A stretch of DNA of 15,879 nt from Zopfochytrium polystomum (Eukaryota; Chytridiomycota; Chytridiomycetes; Chytridiales; Chytridiaceae). This document shows, piece by piece, positions 1 to 7,739 of this stretch (position 1 is the stretch's first letter; every line of letters starts with the position of its first letter). The translations under genes were made by a program, and so were the position numbers. The DNA is taken from positions 1-15,879 of the forward strand of contig JAIVFJ010000664.1 in NCBI GenBank assembly GCA_025765615.1, written 5' to 3'. The notes beneath the pieces are model-generated. The model saw only the letters and a program-made list of their open reading frames with translations. It was not told the origin of the DNA and did not search any database.

Positions 1-102
1 GGGGGGAGCCATCGACGAGAGTGGGGGCAGCGTCGAAAAGTGGGGGGGGGGGGGGGGGGGGGCGAATCGGGTCGGTCGAAAATTTCTCTCGAGTGGGGGG
101 GG
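1..102. repeat. G-rich left edge with G21 tract
   Basis: This stretch holds G-runs separated by short spacers. The longest is 21 consecutive G at 42-62, and an 8-G run lies at 95-102. No gene is visible; glycine-rich translations here simply read through the G-runs. The tract could form G-quadruplex DNA on the plus strand, which is inference from composition. Confidence 0.8.
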
Positions 103-435
103 ACGCGCCGACGAAAACCAACACGTGGAACGAAGCGACGAAAGCCGTGGCGAATTCCGGCCAAAGGGCGCTGGCCCATCGCGACAAACTCCACGCCGAA
201 CGGGTGTGAGAAGGAGCGCGGAGGGAGCTCATACGTCTCCCAGCCGCTAACAAGCCGCCCACACCCGCTATCCACGAATTATAGGGCAACATCGAACAAG
301 GGGGGGGGAGTCCTCGGACAAAAGTTGGGGGGGGGGGGGACAGACGGTTTATCGACACCCAAAAAGAGGTGGAGGGGGGGGGCACGCGCAGGGTAGTCGA
401 CAAAGTTGGGGGGGGGGGGCAGACCGTCAAAAGTG
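103..435 (+). repeat. ~389-bp G-rich repeat, copy 1
   Basis: The unit has two parts. A ~198-bp core (103-300) reappears at 3287-3484 without indels and with only about three substitutions that I can see. It is followed by a section (300-435) of short conserved spacers between G-runs of 9, 13, 9 and 12. The second copy follows at a period of 389 bp: the cgaattcc motif is at 151 and again at 540. Open frames through the core are conserved only as far as the DNA is. I see no coding signal and do not recognise the family. Confidence 0.85.
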
Positions 436-489
436 TTACAGACCCGGAAACCAAAACGACCGCAAGCACCTTGTTTGTCCGAGAGTGGG

Positions 490-818
490 GGGGCGACGCG
501 CGGACGACCCATACGTGAAACCCGCGACGAAAGCCGTGGCGAATTCCGGCCAAAGGGCGCTGGCCCATCGCGACTAACTCCACGCCGAACGGGTGTGAGA
601 AGGAGCGCGGAGGGAGCTCATACGTCTCCCAGCCGCTAACAAGCCGCCCACACCCGCTATCCACGAATTATATGGCATCGTCGAACTGGGGGGGTGTCCT
701 CGGACAAAAGTTGGGGGGGGGGGCACAGACGGTTTATCGACACCCAAAAAGAGGTGGAGGGGGGCGCAGGGTAGTCGACAAAGTTGGGGGGGGCAGACCG
801 TCCAAAGTGTTACAGCCG
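490..818 (+). repeat. ~389-bp G-rich repeat, copy 2
   Basis: This is a direct tandem copy of 103-435. Its first ~30 bp are diverged, and from about 525 it matches copy 1 closely. The spacers between G-runs are nearly identical to copy 1, but the runs are shorter (11, 6 and 8 against 13, 9 and 12). Similarity to copy 1 stops at about 818, after the shared gtgttacag. Confidence 0.85.
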
Positions 819-965
819 CGGCACGGCGGGCTCAGCGGACAGGGCGGGCAGTTGCCCTCGAGACCTCGCGATCTCCACATCATTCTCTCGTTGCCGCTTT
901 TCAATACAGCAGTTTCCTCGGGGCACTTCGGACAGATGGCGTCGGGACCTTTGCTCTTCATTACA

Positions 966-996
<31 letters not shown>

Positions 997-1856
997 GGAA
1001 ATGAAAGCCAGTCTATCCCTCCGCAAGCGGTTTAAGACTTGCACCACCGGACCTCGCCCCACGGAGCGGTCGCATTCTCCCCCCGAGTCTGTCGAGCTCT
1101 CCCCGGCTGAAACGTTAGCACCAGAGGGGCAATTGCTTGCCGCAGAGGTTGTGAGCCCCATACACTGGCGCAGGTCAGCCGCCAACCGGGATACGACCGA
1201 ATCCCCCCTCCTGGGAAGGGGGCCAGCCGCCGAACAAACAGTCGACTCTGAAACACACAGGAATTCTTGAGAGGGAAAAGAGGCGAAGCCGCAAGAAAAA
1301 ACCCCCAGTCGCAACGCAGATGGAACTGCGCATCGATGCCCATCGGGTAACAATGCACACCACATCTCCCTTGCTCGCGACCGGCCCCGCCTCATGTGCA
1401 CAAGACGGGAGCGCAGCCAATCGAGACTTTCAGCCCTTCGCGGCAGGCCGCACGGCAACGGTCGGGGAAGGGCATTGTTCGCAGCTTCCACAGATCCGAG
1501 CAACGCGGCCCGCCAGTGTTCTATTAGGATACGGTTCGACAACGACAGCCACCGCCCGCTCTCGCGGGGACGGATTTCAGAAGTGGGTCCGGGGTAAGGA
1601 GTTTTATGTTTTTTTGTTTCACGCCAAAAAGCAACTGATTTGTTGAATCGCCAATCGTGCTGGGTGAACGAAAAAAAAAACCCCCATTAAAAAAAAAAAC
1701 AAGACCGGTTACGGCGATGAAAAACAGTGGGGCCTCGCTGCGCCTCGTTAACCCTTCTGTTCCGTCTCTGGCGTGTTTCTGTTCCAGAGGGCTATCCGGT
1801 TGCTGACATCTTCAACCGGTGCACTTTAAACGGCACGGCACTGTTTGTTTGTGGAC
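819..1856. other. Low-copy interval, no gene identified
   Basis: About 1 kb shows no internal repetition at the scale of its neighbours. It contains T26 (971-996), A10 (1671-1680) and A11 (1689-1699). The open frames in it, including a minus-strand one at 961-1542 whose C-terminal poly-lysine is the T-tract read in reverse, match no family I know. A short minus-strand reading at about 840-961 has two CxxC pairs and is treated under findings. No promoter, splice structure or RNA gene can be assigned with confidence. Confidence 0.6.
971..996. repeat. Poly(T) tract, T26
   Basis: Twenty-six consecutive T lie between agatcc and ggaaatg. Read on the minus strand this is A26 and could be the tail of a retroposed transcript whose body lies at higher coordinates. 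No AATAAA signal is visible just before it on that strand, and I did not find target-site duplications. Confidence 0.95.
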
Positions 1857-2540
1857 GGGGGGGGGGGGGGGACCGGCGCGACGAACGACAAAAAGAATGG
1901 GAGAGCTGTCGAACGAAGCGATATTGGGGGGAAGCACCGACGCGACGAACGACAAAAAGAATGGGAGCGCTGTCGAACGAAGCGATAATGGGGGGAAGCA
2001 CCGGCGCGACGAACGACAAAAAGAATGGGAGAGCTGTCGAACGAAGCGATATTGGGGGGAAGCACCGACGCGACGAACGACAAAAAGAATGGGAGCGCTG
2101 TCGAACGAAGCGATAATGGGGGGAAGCACCGGCGCGACGAACGACAAAAAGAATGGGAGAGCTGTCGAACGAAGCGATATTGGGGGGAAGCACCGACGCG
2201 ACGAACGACAAAAAGAATGGGAGCGCTGTCGAACGAAGCGATAATGGGGGGAAGCACCGGCGCGACGAACGACAAAAAGAATGGGAGAGCTGTCGAACGA
2301 AGCGATATTGGGGGGAAGCACCGACGCGACGAACGACAAAAAGAATGGGAGCGCTGTCGAACGAAGCGATATTGGGGGGAAGCACCGGCGCGACGAACGA
2401 CAAAAAGAATGGGAGAGCTGTCGAACGAAGCGATATTGGGGGGAAGCACCGACGCGACGAACGACAAAAAGAATGGGAGCGCCGTCGAACGAAGCGATAT
2501 TGGGGGGGGGGGGGGGGAGCGAAATGGGGGGAAACCACGG
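1857..2540 (+). repeat. 64-bp satellite, ten units, (AB)x5 higher-order array
   Basis: Ten exact-length 64-bp units begin at 1881, 1945, 2009, 2073, 2137, 2201, 2265, 2329, 2393 and 2457. Units alternate between type A and type B, which differ at unit positions 24 (a/c), 44 (t/a) and 60 (a/g), so the true period is 128 bp. Unit 8 is B at 24 and 60 but A-like at 44. Unit 10 is also A-like at 44 and has an extra substitution (gccgtc). Each unit contains G6. The array starts in G15 (1857-1871) and its last full unit ends in G16 (2502-2517). A degenerate partial unit follows at 2518-2538. Near-identity of units indicates recent amplification or homogenisation. The unit shares the 11-mer gaacgaagcga with the core of the G-rich repeat at 103-300. 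Confidence 0.97.
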
Positions 2541-3003
2541 TCCACAGTGAAGTGAAACCTCTCATCGTATAATAAACCCACGGGTGGCCAAAGCGCAACC
2601 GCAGGTCGGAATACTAGGCATGGCCTTTTCTCGCCGCGCGAACGCGACAAAGAAAAGGTGTTTCTTTAGAGTAGTGGCAGTAAAAAGAGGCGAAGGCTGA
2701 TTGTCCCACAAGTCTCTGTCTCCAATACGGAAAGGCCGCTGTTCCAACCCAACTTAACAGGTGACAAACAGTCTGACGACCTGGTATCAAAGATCAATCT
2801 GAAGGATCGAGCCAACTCCTGTACGCATGCCATCGAGACTACTCCAACTGTGGATGGAAACCCGGCCCGGGTGGGACGAACTGGTTGAGACTTTCTGCAG
2901 AGCCCTCTATTCTGGCGACCGCGAGGATCGCCAGGTCAACTGTAGCCAGTAGCTCAGCGGGGCATTTCACCAACGTGGGTGGTTACAACCCTCTTCTCCG
3001 CAA
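2541..3003. other. Low-copy interval, no gene identified
   Basis: Non-repetitive sequence lies between two arrays. A 72-codon open stretch (2670-2885, stop 2886-2888) directly follows a tttctttag that would fit a 3' splice site; its translation is not recognised. A perfect 7-bp-arm hairpin lies at 2912-2934. The string tagctcagcgg at 2950-2960 fits the tRNA A-box consensus TRGCNNAGYGG, with a poor B-box-like ggttacaaccc at 2981-2991. No full tRNA fold was found. Confidence 0.5.
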
Positions 3004-3257
3004 AAGTCTGAGTGGGGGGGGGGGGAACACCAGTTGGGCCGTTTGGGGACAGACCGACAAAAGCGGGGGGAACGGGACCAACTTTCGTCGACCAGGTGTG
3101 TGTGTGAGGGGGGGACCAGCAGCCCAAACTGCAAGAGTGGGGGGAGGGGGGGGGGACAACACCAGTTGGGCCGTTTGGGGACACACCGACGAAAGCGGGG
3201 GGAAGGGGACCAACTTTCGTCCAAAAAAAAAAAAAAACCCGGCCCGGGTGGGACAAA
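3004..3257 (+). repeat. Short G-rich tandem units with A15 tract
   Basis: A motif starting gttgggccgt and followed by tggggac and ccgac(a/g)aaa occurs at 3033, 3165 and 3271, the last leading into the next repeat. Spacings are 132 and 106 bp. The first two copies continue with a G-run and accaactttcgtc. G-runs separate the units, and A15 lies at 3223-3237. The long open frame across this region (2885-3496) reads through these repeats and is not considered a gene. Confidence 0.8.
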
Positions 3258-3286
3258 GTGGGGAAAACCGGTTGGGCCGTATGGGG

Positions 3287-3489
3287 ACGCGCCGACGAAA
3301 ACCAACACGTGGAACGAAGCGACGAAAGCCGTGGCGAATTCCGACCAAAGGGCGCTGGTCCATCGCGACAAACTCCACGCCGAACGGGTGTGAGAAGGAG
3401 CGCGGAGGGAGCTCATACGTCTCCCAGCCGCTAACAAGCCGCCCACACCCGCTATCCACGAATTATAGGGCAACATCGGACAAGGGGGG
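3287..3489 (+). repeat. Dispersed third copy of the 198-bp core
   Basis: Positions 3287-3484 align without gaps to 103-300 at a constant offset of 3184, with substitutions such as ccggcc to ccgacc and ggccc to ggtcc. It is not followed by the G-run section seen in copies 1 and 2. Two nearly identical direct copies enclosing the 64-bp satellite suggest segmental duplication or insertion between them. Confidence 0.9.
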
Positions 3490-3553
3490 GATGTGAGAGG
3501 GCGGCGGTGCGGCCAGGAGTTCAACCTCCCAACCGCCACCACCACCCTCCCAC

Positions 3554-3649
3554 ATATATGGCAGGACCCGAAAACTGGGCGTTTTGGTCTTGAGGTTGGG
3601 CCACATGCAGTAGGGCTTACCCCAAAACGGCTTTTTCCTAATTGGACTT
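3554..3649 (+). repeat. Spacer module, truncated diverged copy 0a
   Basis: This copy starts at atatatg and follows the conserved module through cacatgcagtaggg to attggactt. It then leaves the consensus and runs into T6 and C10 (3661-3670). It lacks the second half (second direct repeat, palindrome) of full copies. It reads aaaacggct where internal copies read aaaatgg. Confidence 0.88.
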
Positions 3650-3670
3650 CGTTTTTTCGACCCCCCCCCC

Positions 3671-3775
3671 TTGAATTCTTCATGGGACAAACATGGCCCC
3701 CCTTGGGCAGAGCTATGGTGAATGACTGCCTCTTCTTGGACCAGGCAGAACTTTCACAGCACCCCTCACACAAGA
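3671..3775. other. Short unassigned spacer between truncated modules
   Basis: About 105 bp contain no repeat or gene that I recognise. A frame is open from 3493 to 3867 across both flanking module copies, but it exists because the same module is present twice 216 bp apart, a multiple of three. Confidence 0.6.
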
Positions 3776-3866
3776 GGCAGGACCAAAAAACTGGGCGTTT
3801 TGGTCTTGAGGTTGGGCCACATGCAGTAGGGCTTACCCCAAAACGGCTTTTTTCTAATTGGACTTA
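3776..3866 (+). repeat. Spacer module, truncated diverged copy 0b
   Basis: Begins at ggcaggacc, 216 bp after the same point in copy 0a, and also ends after attggactt. It shares the acggct variant with copy 0a, so the pair is more closely related to each other than to internal copies. The TATATATG part is missing. Confidence 0.87.
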
Positions 3867-3869
3867 GTT

Positions 3870-4321
3870 TTTTCAGCCTTGCAGCTTCCCACCTCCCACA
3901 AGTTGCTGGACAAGAAAGCCTTTGAAAAGCGCACTTTCATATAGCAAGAGCCCCATTCCAATAGGACAACAAGCCTTTCCTGTCCTGCAAACCATCCATC
4001 TTCAACCACACTCAAAAAGAAATGGAGCTGCTCCAATTTCCCACTTGAGAGGAAGCAGGTGGGCAGTTGTGCCGTTCCAAAGCGCCATTCCAATAGGCAA
4101 GAAGCCTTTTCAATCGGTCAACGAGCCATTTCCATCGATCGACAACGACAGCTGCTTGCTTCAAGTCCAGCCGTCAATCGACAATCGACAATCGACCATC
4201 GTGCGACAACTTGCCTTTCAAAAGCGCCATCCCAATAGGCAAGAAGCCATTTCCATCGATCGACAAGCCTTCACCAACCACCACCACCACCAACCACCAA
4301 CCACCACCCACCACCCACCAC
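3870..4321 (+). repeat. Monomer array a, degenerate left edge (3 monomers)
   Basis: Three ~131-bp monomers are marked by the ccaatagg box at 3958, 4090 and 4232. The first is strongly diverged. A diverged half-module with the palindrome (arms around 4020-4035, followed by ttgagaggaa) sits between the first and second. The array ends in a CCA-rich microsatellite at 4272-4321. Higher divergence than in the inner arrays is typical of satellite edges. Confidence 0.85.
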
Positions 4322-4323
4322 CA
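4272..4323 (+). repeat. CCA-rich microsatellite
   Basis: Interrupted CCA/CCAA/CCCA repeats end monomer array a. The same kind of tract lies at the same place before each module. Confidence 0.9.
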
Positions 4324-4660
4324 GCTGCTTGCTTCAAGTCCAGCCAGTTAGCGATCGGAGGGACAAACCCCCCCCCCTTATTAGGGCGAGGTCTGGGTGG
4401 GAGGGGACGAACGGTTGCCCAACCGTTGCTCCCACCACCTCCCCTCCTATATATGTCAGGACCCGAAAACTGGGCGTTTTGGTCTTGAGGTTGGGCCACA
4501 TGCAGTAGGGTTTACCCCAAAATGGATTTTTCCTAATTGGACTTGGAAAAATTTGAAGTCCCCTCATCAATTATGGTTTACCCCAAAATGGATTTTTCAA
4601 AAATTGAGAAAATGGAGCAGCTCCATTTTCCCCAATTGAGAGGAAACAACTGCTCACTTG
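4322..4660 (+). repeat. Conserved spacer module, copy 1 (full)
   Basis: Order of elements: cagctgcttgcttcaagtcc; cgatcggagggac; C10 (4368-4377); hairpin 4410-4427; a polypyrimidine stretch; tatatatg (from 4448); a long conserved block containing cacatgcagtaggg; two identical 24-bp direct repeats (4509-4532 and 4575-4598); a palindrome with 10-bp arms and 1-bp centre (4609-4629); and ctcacttg. Length 339 bp. Frames through the module are open on both strands and conserved only as the DNA is. I do not recognise it as a known transposon. Confidence 0.93.
4410..4468 (+). promoter_or_regulatory. Hairpin plus TATATATG element, module 1
   Basis: A perfect inverted repeat, aacggttg-cc-caaccgtt (4410-4427), is followed 20 bp later by tatatatg (4448). 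Both, with their spacing, are repeated in all six module copies. The TATA-like string could be a promoter for a non-coding transcript; this is inference, and no transcript is shown. Confidence 0.35.
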
Positions 4661-5405
4661 CCGATCGAAACCGCCATTCCAATAGGCAAGAAGCCTTTTC
4701 AATCGGTCAACGAGCGGTCACCATCACCACCACCATCAACCAACAGCTGCTTCCTTCATCCACCGTCGTGCGACAACTTGCCGTTCGAAAGCGCAATTCC
4801 AATAGGCGAGAAGCCATTCCAATCGGTCAACCAGACGTTTCCATCGATCGACAAAGTCCAGCCGTCGATCGACCGTCGTGCACGATCGCGCGACAACTTG
4901 CCGTTCGAAAGCGCCATTCCAATAGGAAAGAAGCCGTTTCAAATCGATCGACGAGCGTTCACCACCACCACCACCAACCACCACCAGCCGCTTGCTTCAA
5001 GTCCTGCCGTCAATCCACCGTTCGTGCGTCAACTTGCGTTTCGAAAGCGCCATTCCAATAGTCGAGAAGCCTTTTCAATCGGTCAACGAGCCTTTCCCAC
5101 CGATCGACGACAGCTGCTTCCTTCAAGTCCAACCGCCATCGATCCACCGTCGTGCGTCAACTTGCCGTTCGAAACCGCGATTCCAATAGGCAAGAAGCCT
5201 TTTCCATCCGATCAACGAGCCTTTTCCATCGGTCGACCAGCCTTTTCCACCGATCGACGACAACCGCTTGCTTCAAGTCCAGCCATCGACGATCAACCGA
5301 CCTGCACGATCGCGCGACAACTTGCCGTTCGAAAGCGCCTTTCCAATAGGCAAGAAGCCTTTTCCATCCGATCAACGAGCATCCACCACCACCACCACCC
5401 ACCAC
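4661..5405 (+). repeat. Monomer array b (6 monomers)
   Basis: CCAAT-type boxes at 4679, 4799, 4919, 5055, 5183 and 5343 give spacings of 120, 120, 136, 128 and 160 bp. A typical monomer reads gtgcgacaacttgcc, ttcgaaa, ccaatagg, aagaagcc, caacgagcc, (a/t)cgatcga, cagctg, cttcaagtcc in order. The 160-bp spacing reflects an extra copy of the ccttttcc segment. Several monomers carry short CCA-rich insertions. Confidence 0.9.
4961..4988 (+). repeat. CCA microsatellite inside array b
   Basis: Interrupted (CCA)n lies within a monomer, showing that CCA expansion is not restricted to array ends. Confidence 0.85.
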
Positions 5406-5407
5406 CA
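5383..5407 (+). repeat. CCA microsatellite before module 2
   Basis: Short (CCA)n with a CCCA interruption at the end of array b. Confidence 0.85.
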
Positions 5408-5748
5408 GCTGCTTGCTGCAAGTCCAGCCAGTTTGCGATCGGAGGGACAAAAGTCCCCCCCCTTCCTTCAACGGGCGAGGCCTGGTCGTGGGAGGGGAAC
5501 GGTTGCCCAACCGTTGCTCTCACCACCTCCCCTCCTATATATGTCAGGACCCGAAAACTGGGCGTTTTGGTCTTGAGGTTGGGCCACATGCAGTAGGGTT
5601 TACCCCAAAATGGATTTTTCCTAATTGGACTTGGAAAAATTTGAAGTCCCCTCATCAATTATGGTTTACCCCAAAATGGATTTTTCAAAAATTGAGAAAA
5701 TGGAGCAGCTCCATTTTCCCCAATTGAGAGGAAACAACTGCTCACTTG
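5406..5748 (+). repeat. Conserved spacer module, copy 2 (full)
   Basis: All elements are present: C8 (5455-5462), hairpin 5498-5515, tatatatg from 5536, palindrome 5697-5717. The sequence from tatatatg to ctcacttg (213 bp) looks practically identical to copy 1. It lies 1084 bp after copy 1. Confidence 0.93.
5498..5556 (+). promoter_or_regulatory. Hairpin plus TATATATG element, module 2
   Basis: The inverted repeat at 5498-5515 is identical to that of module 1, and tatatatg starts at 5536 with the same 20-bp gap. Confidence 0.35.
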
Positions 5749-6497
5749 CCGTTCGAAAGAGCAATTCCAATAGGCGAGAAGACGTTTCCCATCGACCAAC
5801 GAGCCTTTTCCACCGATCGACGACAGCCGCTTGCTTCAAGTCCAGCCATCGACGATCAACCACCACCGTGCGACAACTTGCCGTTCGAAAGGGCCATTCC
5901 AATAAGCAAGAAGCCTTTTCAATCGGCGAACGAGCATTCACCATCGGTCAACCAGCCTTTTCCATCGATCGACGACAGCGCTTGCTTCAAGTCCAACCGT
6001 CGTCGATCCACCGTCGTGCGACAACTTGCCGTTCGAAACCGCCGTTCGAATAGGCAAGAAGCCTTTCCCACCGACCAACGAGCCTTTTCCATCCATCGAC
6101 AACGACAGCCGCTTGCTTCAAGTCCAACCGTCGTCGATCCACCGTCGTGCGACAACTTGCCGTTCAAAACCGCGATCCCAATAGGTGAGAGGCCTTTCCA
6201 ATCGGTCAACGAGCCTTTTCCATCGACCGACAACAGCTGCTTGCTTCAAGTCCAGCCATCAATCGACCACCGTGCGACAACTTGCCGTTCGAAACCGCGA
6301 TTCCAATAGGCAAGAAGCCTTTCCCCTCCGATCAACGAGCCTTTTCCATCGATCGACAACGACAGTTGCTTGCTTCAAGTCCAACCGCCGTTGATCCACC
6401 GTCGTGCGACAACTTGCCGTTCGAAACCGCCTTTCCAATAGGCGAGAAGCCTTTTCCATCCGATCAACGAGCATCCACCACCACCACCACCAACCAC
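5749..6497 (+). repeat. Monomer array c (6 monomers)
   Basis: Boxes are at 5767, 5899, 6047 (variant cgaatagg), 6178, 6303 and 6435, with spacings of 132, 148, 131, 125 and 132 bp. The array ends in CCA repeats at 6475-6497. All three forward frames are open for long stretches, and the usual stop is the TAG inside the ccaatagg box. Confidence 0.9.
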
Positions 6498-6499
6498 CA
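6475..6499 (+). repeat. CCA microsatellite before module 3
   Basis: Short (CCA)n with a CCAA interruption at the end of array c. Confidence 0.85.
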
Positions 6500-6836
6500 G
6501 CTGCTTGCTGCAAGTCCAGCCAGTTTGCGATCGGAGGGACAAAACCCCCCCCCCTTTCAACGGGCGAGGTCGGGGTGGGAGAGGGAAACGGTTGCCCAAC
6601 CGTTGCTCCCACCACCTCCCCTCCTATATATGTCAGGACCCGAAAACTGGGCGTTTTGGTCTTGAGGTTGGGCCACATGCAGTAGGGTTTACCCCAAAAT
6701 GGATTTTTCCTAATTGCACTTGGAAAAATTTGAAGTCCCCTCATCAATTATGGTTTACCCCAAAATGGATTTTTCAAAATTGAGAAATTGGAGCAGCTCC
6801 ATTTTCCCCAATTGAGAGGAAACAACTGCTCACTTG
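6498..6836 (+). repeat. Conserved spacer module, copy 3 (full)
   Basis: C10 (6545-6554), hairpin 6587-6604, tatatatg from 6625, palindrome 6785-6805 with one arm mismatch (aaattgg instead of aaaatgg). One base shorter than copies 1 and 2 in the 3' half. Confidence 0.93.
6587..6645 (+). promoter_or_regulatory. Hairpin plus TATATATG element, module 3
   Basis: The inverted repeat at 6587-6604 has intact arms although the base before it differs (gaaacgg instead of ggaacgg). tatatatg starts at 6625. Confidence 0.35.
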
Positions 6837-7737
6837 CCGATCGAAACCGCCATTCCAATAGGCGAGAAGCCGTTTCCCATCGATCAACGAGCCTTTTCCA
6901 CCGATCGACGACAGCTGCTTGCTTCAAGTCCAGCCATCAATCGACCACCGTGCGACAACTTGCCATTCGAAACCGCGATTCCAATAGGCGAGAAGCCTTT
7001 CCCCTCCGATCAACGAGCCTTTTACATCGATCGACAACGACAGCTGCTTGCTTCAAGTCCAACCGTCGTCGATCAACCGTCCTCCACCGTCGCGCGACAG
7101 CTTGCCGTTCGAATGCGCCATTCCAATAAGCAAGAAGCCTTTTCAATCGGCGAACGAGCATTCACCATCGGTCAACCAGCCTTTTCCATCGATTGACGAT
7201 AGCCGCTTGCTTCAAGGCCAGCCATCGTCAATCCACCGTCGTGCCACAACTTGCCTTTCGAAACCGCCATTCCAATAGGCAAGAAGCCTTTCCCACCGAT
7301 CAAAGAGCCTTTTCCATCGATCCACCACGACAGCTGCTTGCTTCAAGTCCAACCGCCGTCGATCCACCGTCGTGCGACAACTTGCCGTTCGAAACCGCGA
7401 TTCCAATAGGCCAGACGTCTTTCCCCTCCGATCAACGAGCCTTTTCCACCGATCGACAATGACAGCAGCTTGCTTCAAGTCCAACCGTCGTCGATCCACC
7501 GTCGTGCGACAACTTGTCGTTCGAAACCGCGATCCCAATAGGCGAGAAGCCTTTTCCCATCGATCAACGAGCCTTTTCCACCGATCGACGAGAGCTGCTT
7601 GCTTCAAGTCCAGCCATCGACGATCAACCGTTCTGCACGATCGCGCGACAACTTGCCGTTCGAAAGCGCCTTTCCAATAGGCAAGATGCCTTTTCCATCC
7701 GATCAACGAGCATCCACCAACCACCACCACCAACCAC
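6837..7737 (+). repeat. Monomer array d (7 monomers)
   Basis: Boxes are at 6855, 6981, 7123, 7272, 7403, 7535 and 7674, with spacings of 126, 142, 149, 131, 132 and 139 bp. The last monomer has the gcacgatcgcgcgacaac variant that also marks the last monomer of arrays b and e, so position-specific variants are kept between macro-repeats. Ends in CCA repeats at 7714-7737. Confidence 0.9.
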
Positions 7738-7739
7738 CA
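7714..7739 (+). repeat. CCA microsatellite before module 4
   Basis: Interrupted CCA/CCAA tract at the end of array d. Confidence 0.85.

Noticed and set aside
961..1542. 193-codon minus-strand frame ending in poly-lysine
   Set aside because: The poly-lysine is the T26 tract read in reverse; the rest has no domain I recognise and overlaps open frames on the plus strand.
1872..2520. CRISPR array
   Set aside because: Units are 64 bp repeated head to tail with no unique spacers between short repeats; nothing resembling cas genes is present and the DNA looks eukaryotic.
2940..3000. tRNA gene (exact A-box at 2950-2960)
   Set aside because: No acceptor stem, no proper D-arm, and the B-box has two mismatches at core positions; one A-box match is expected by chance in a window of this size.
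2885..3496. 203-codon glycine-rich frame
   Set aside because: It reads through G-runs, the short tandem units and the 198-bp core; no signal of a real protein beyond repeat content.
3493..3867. 124-codon frame with an internally repeated domain
   Set aside because: It results from two truncated module copies 216 bp apart (a multiple of 3); codon content is that of the non-coding module.
4448..4639. Conserved peptide containing GRFGLEVGPHAVGF encoded by every module copy
   Set aside because: The underlying DNA is almost identical between copies, so protein conservation is automatic. The opposite strand is equally open, and copy 4 has a stop within the frame.
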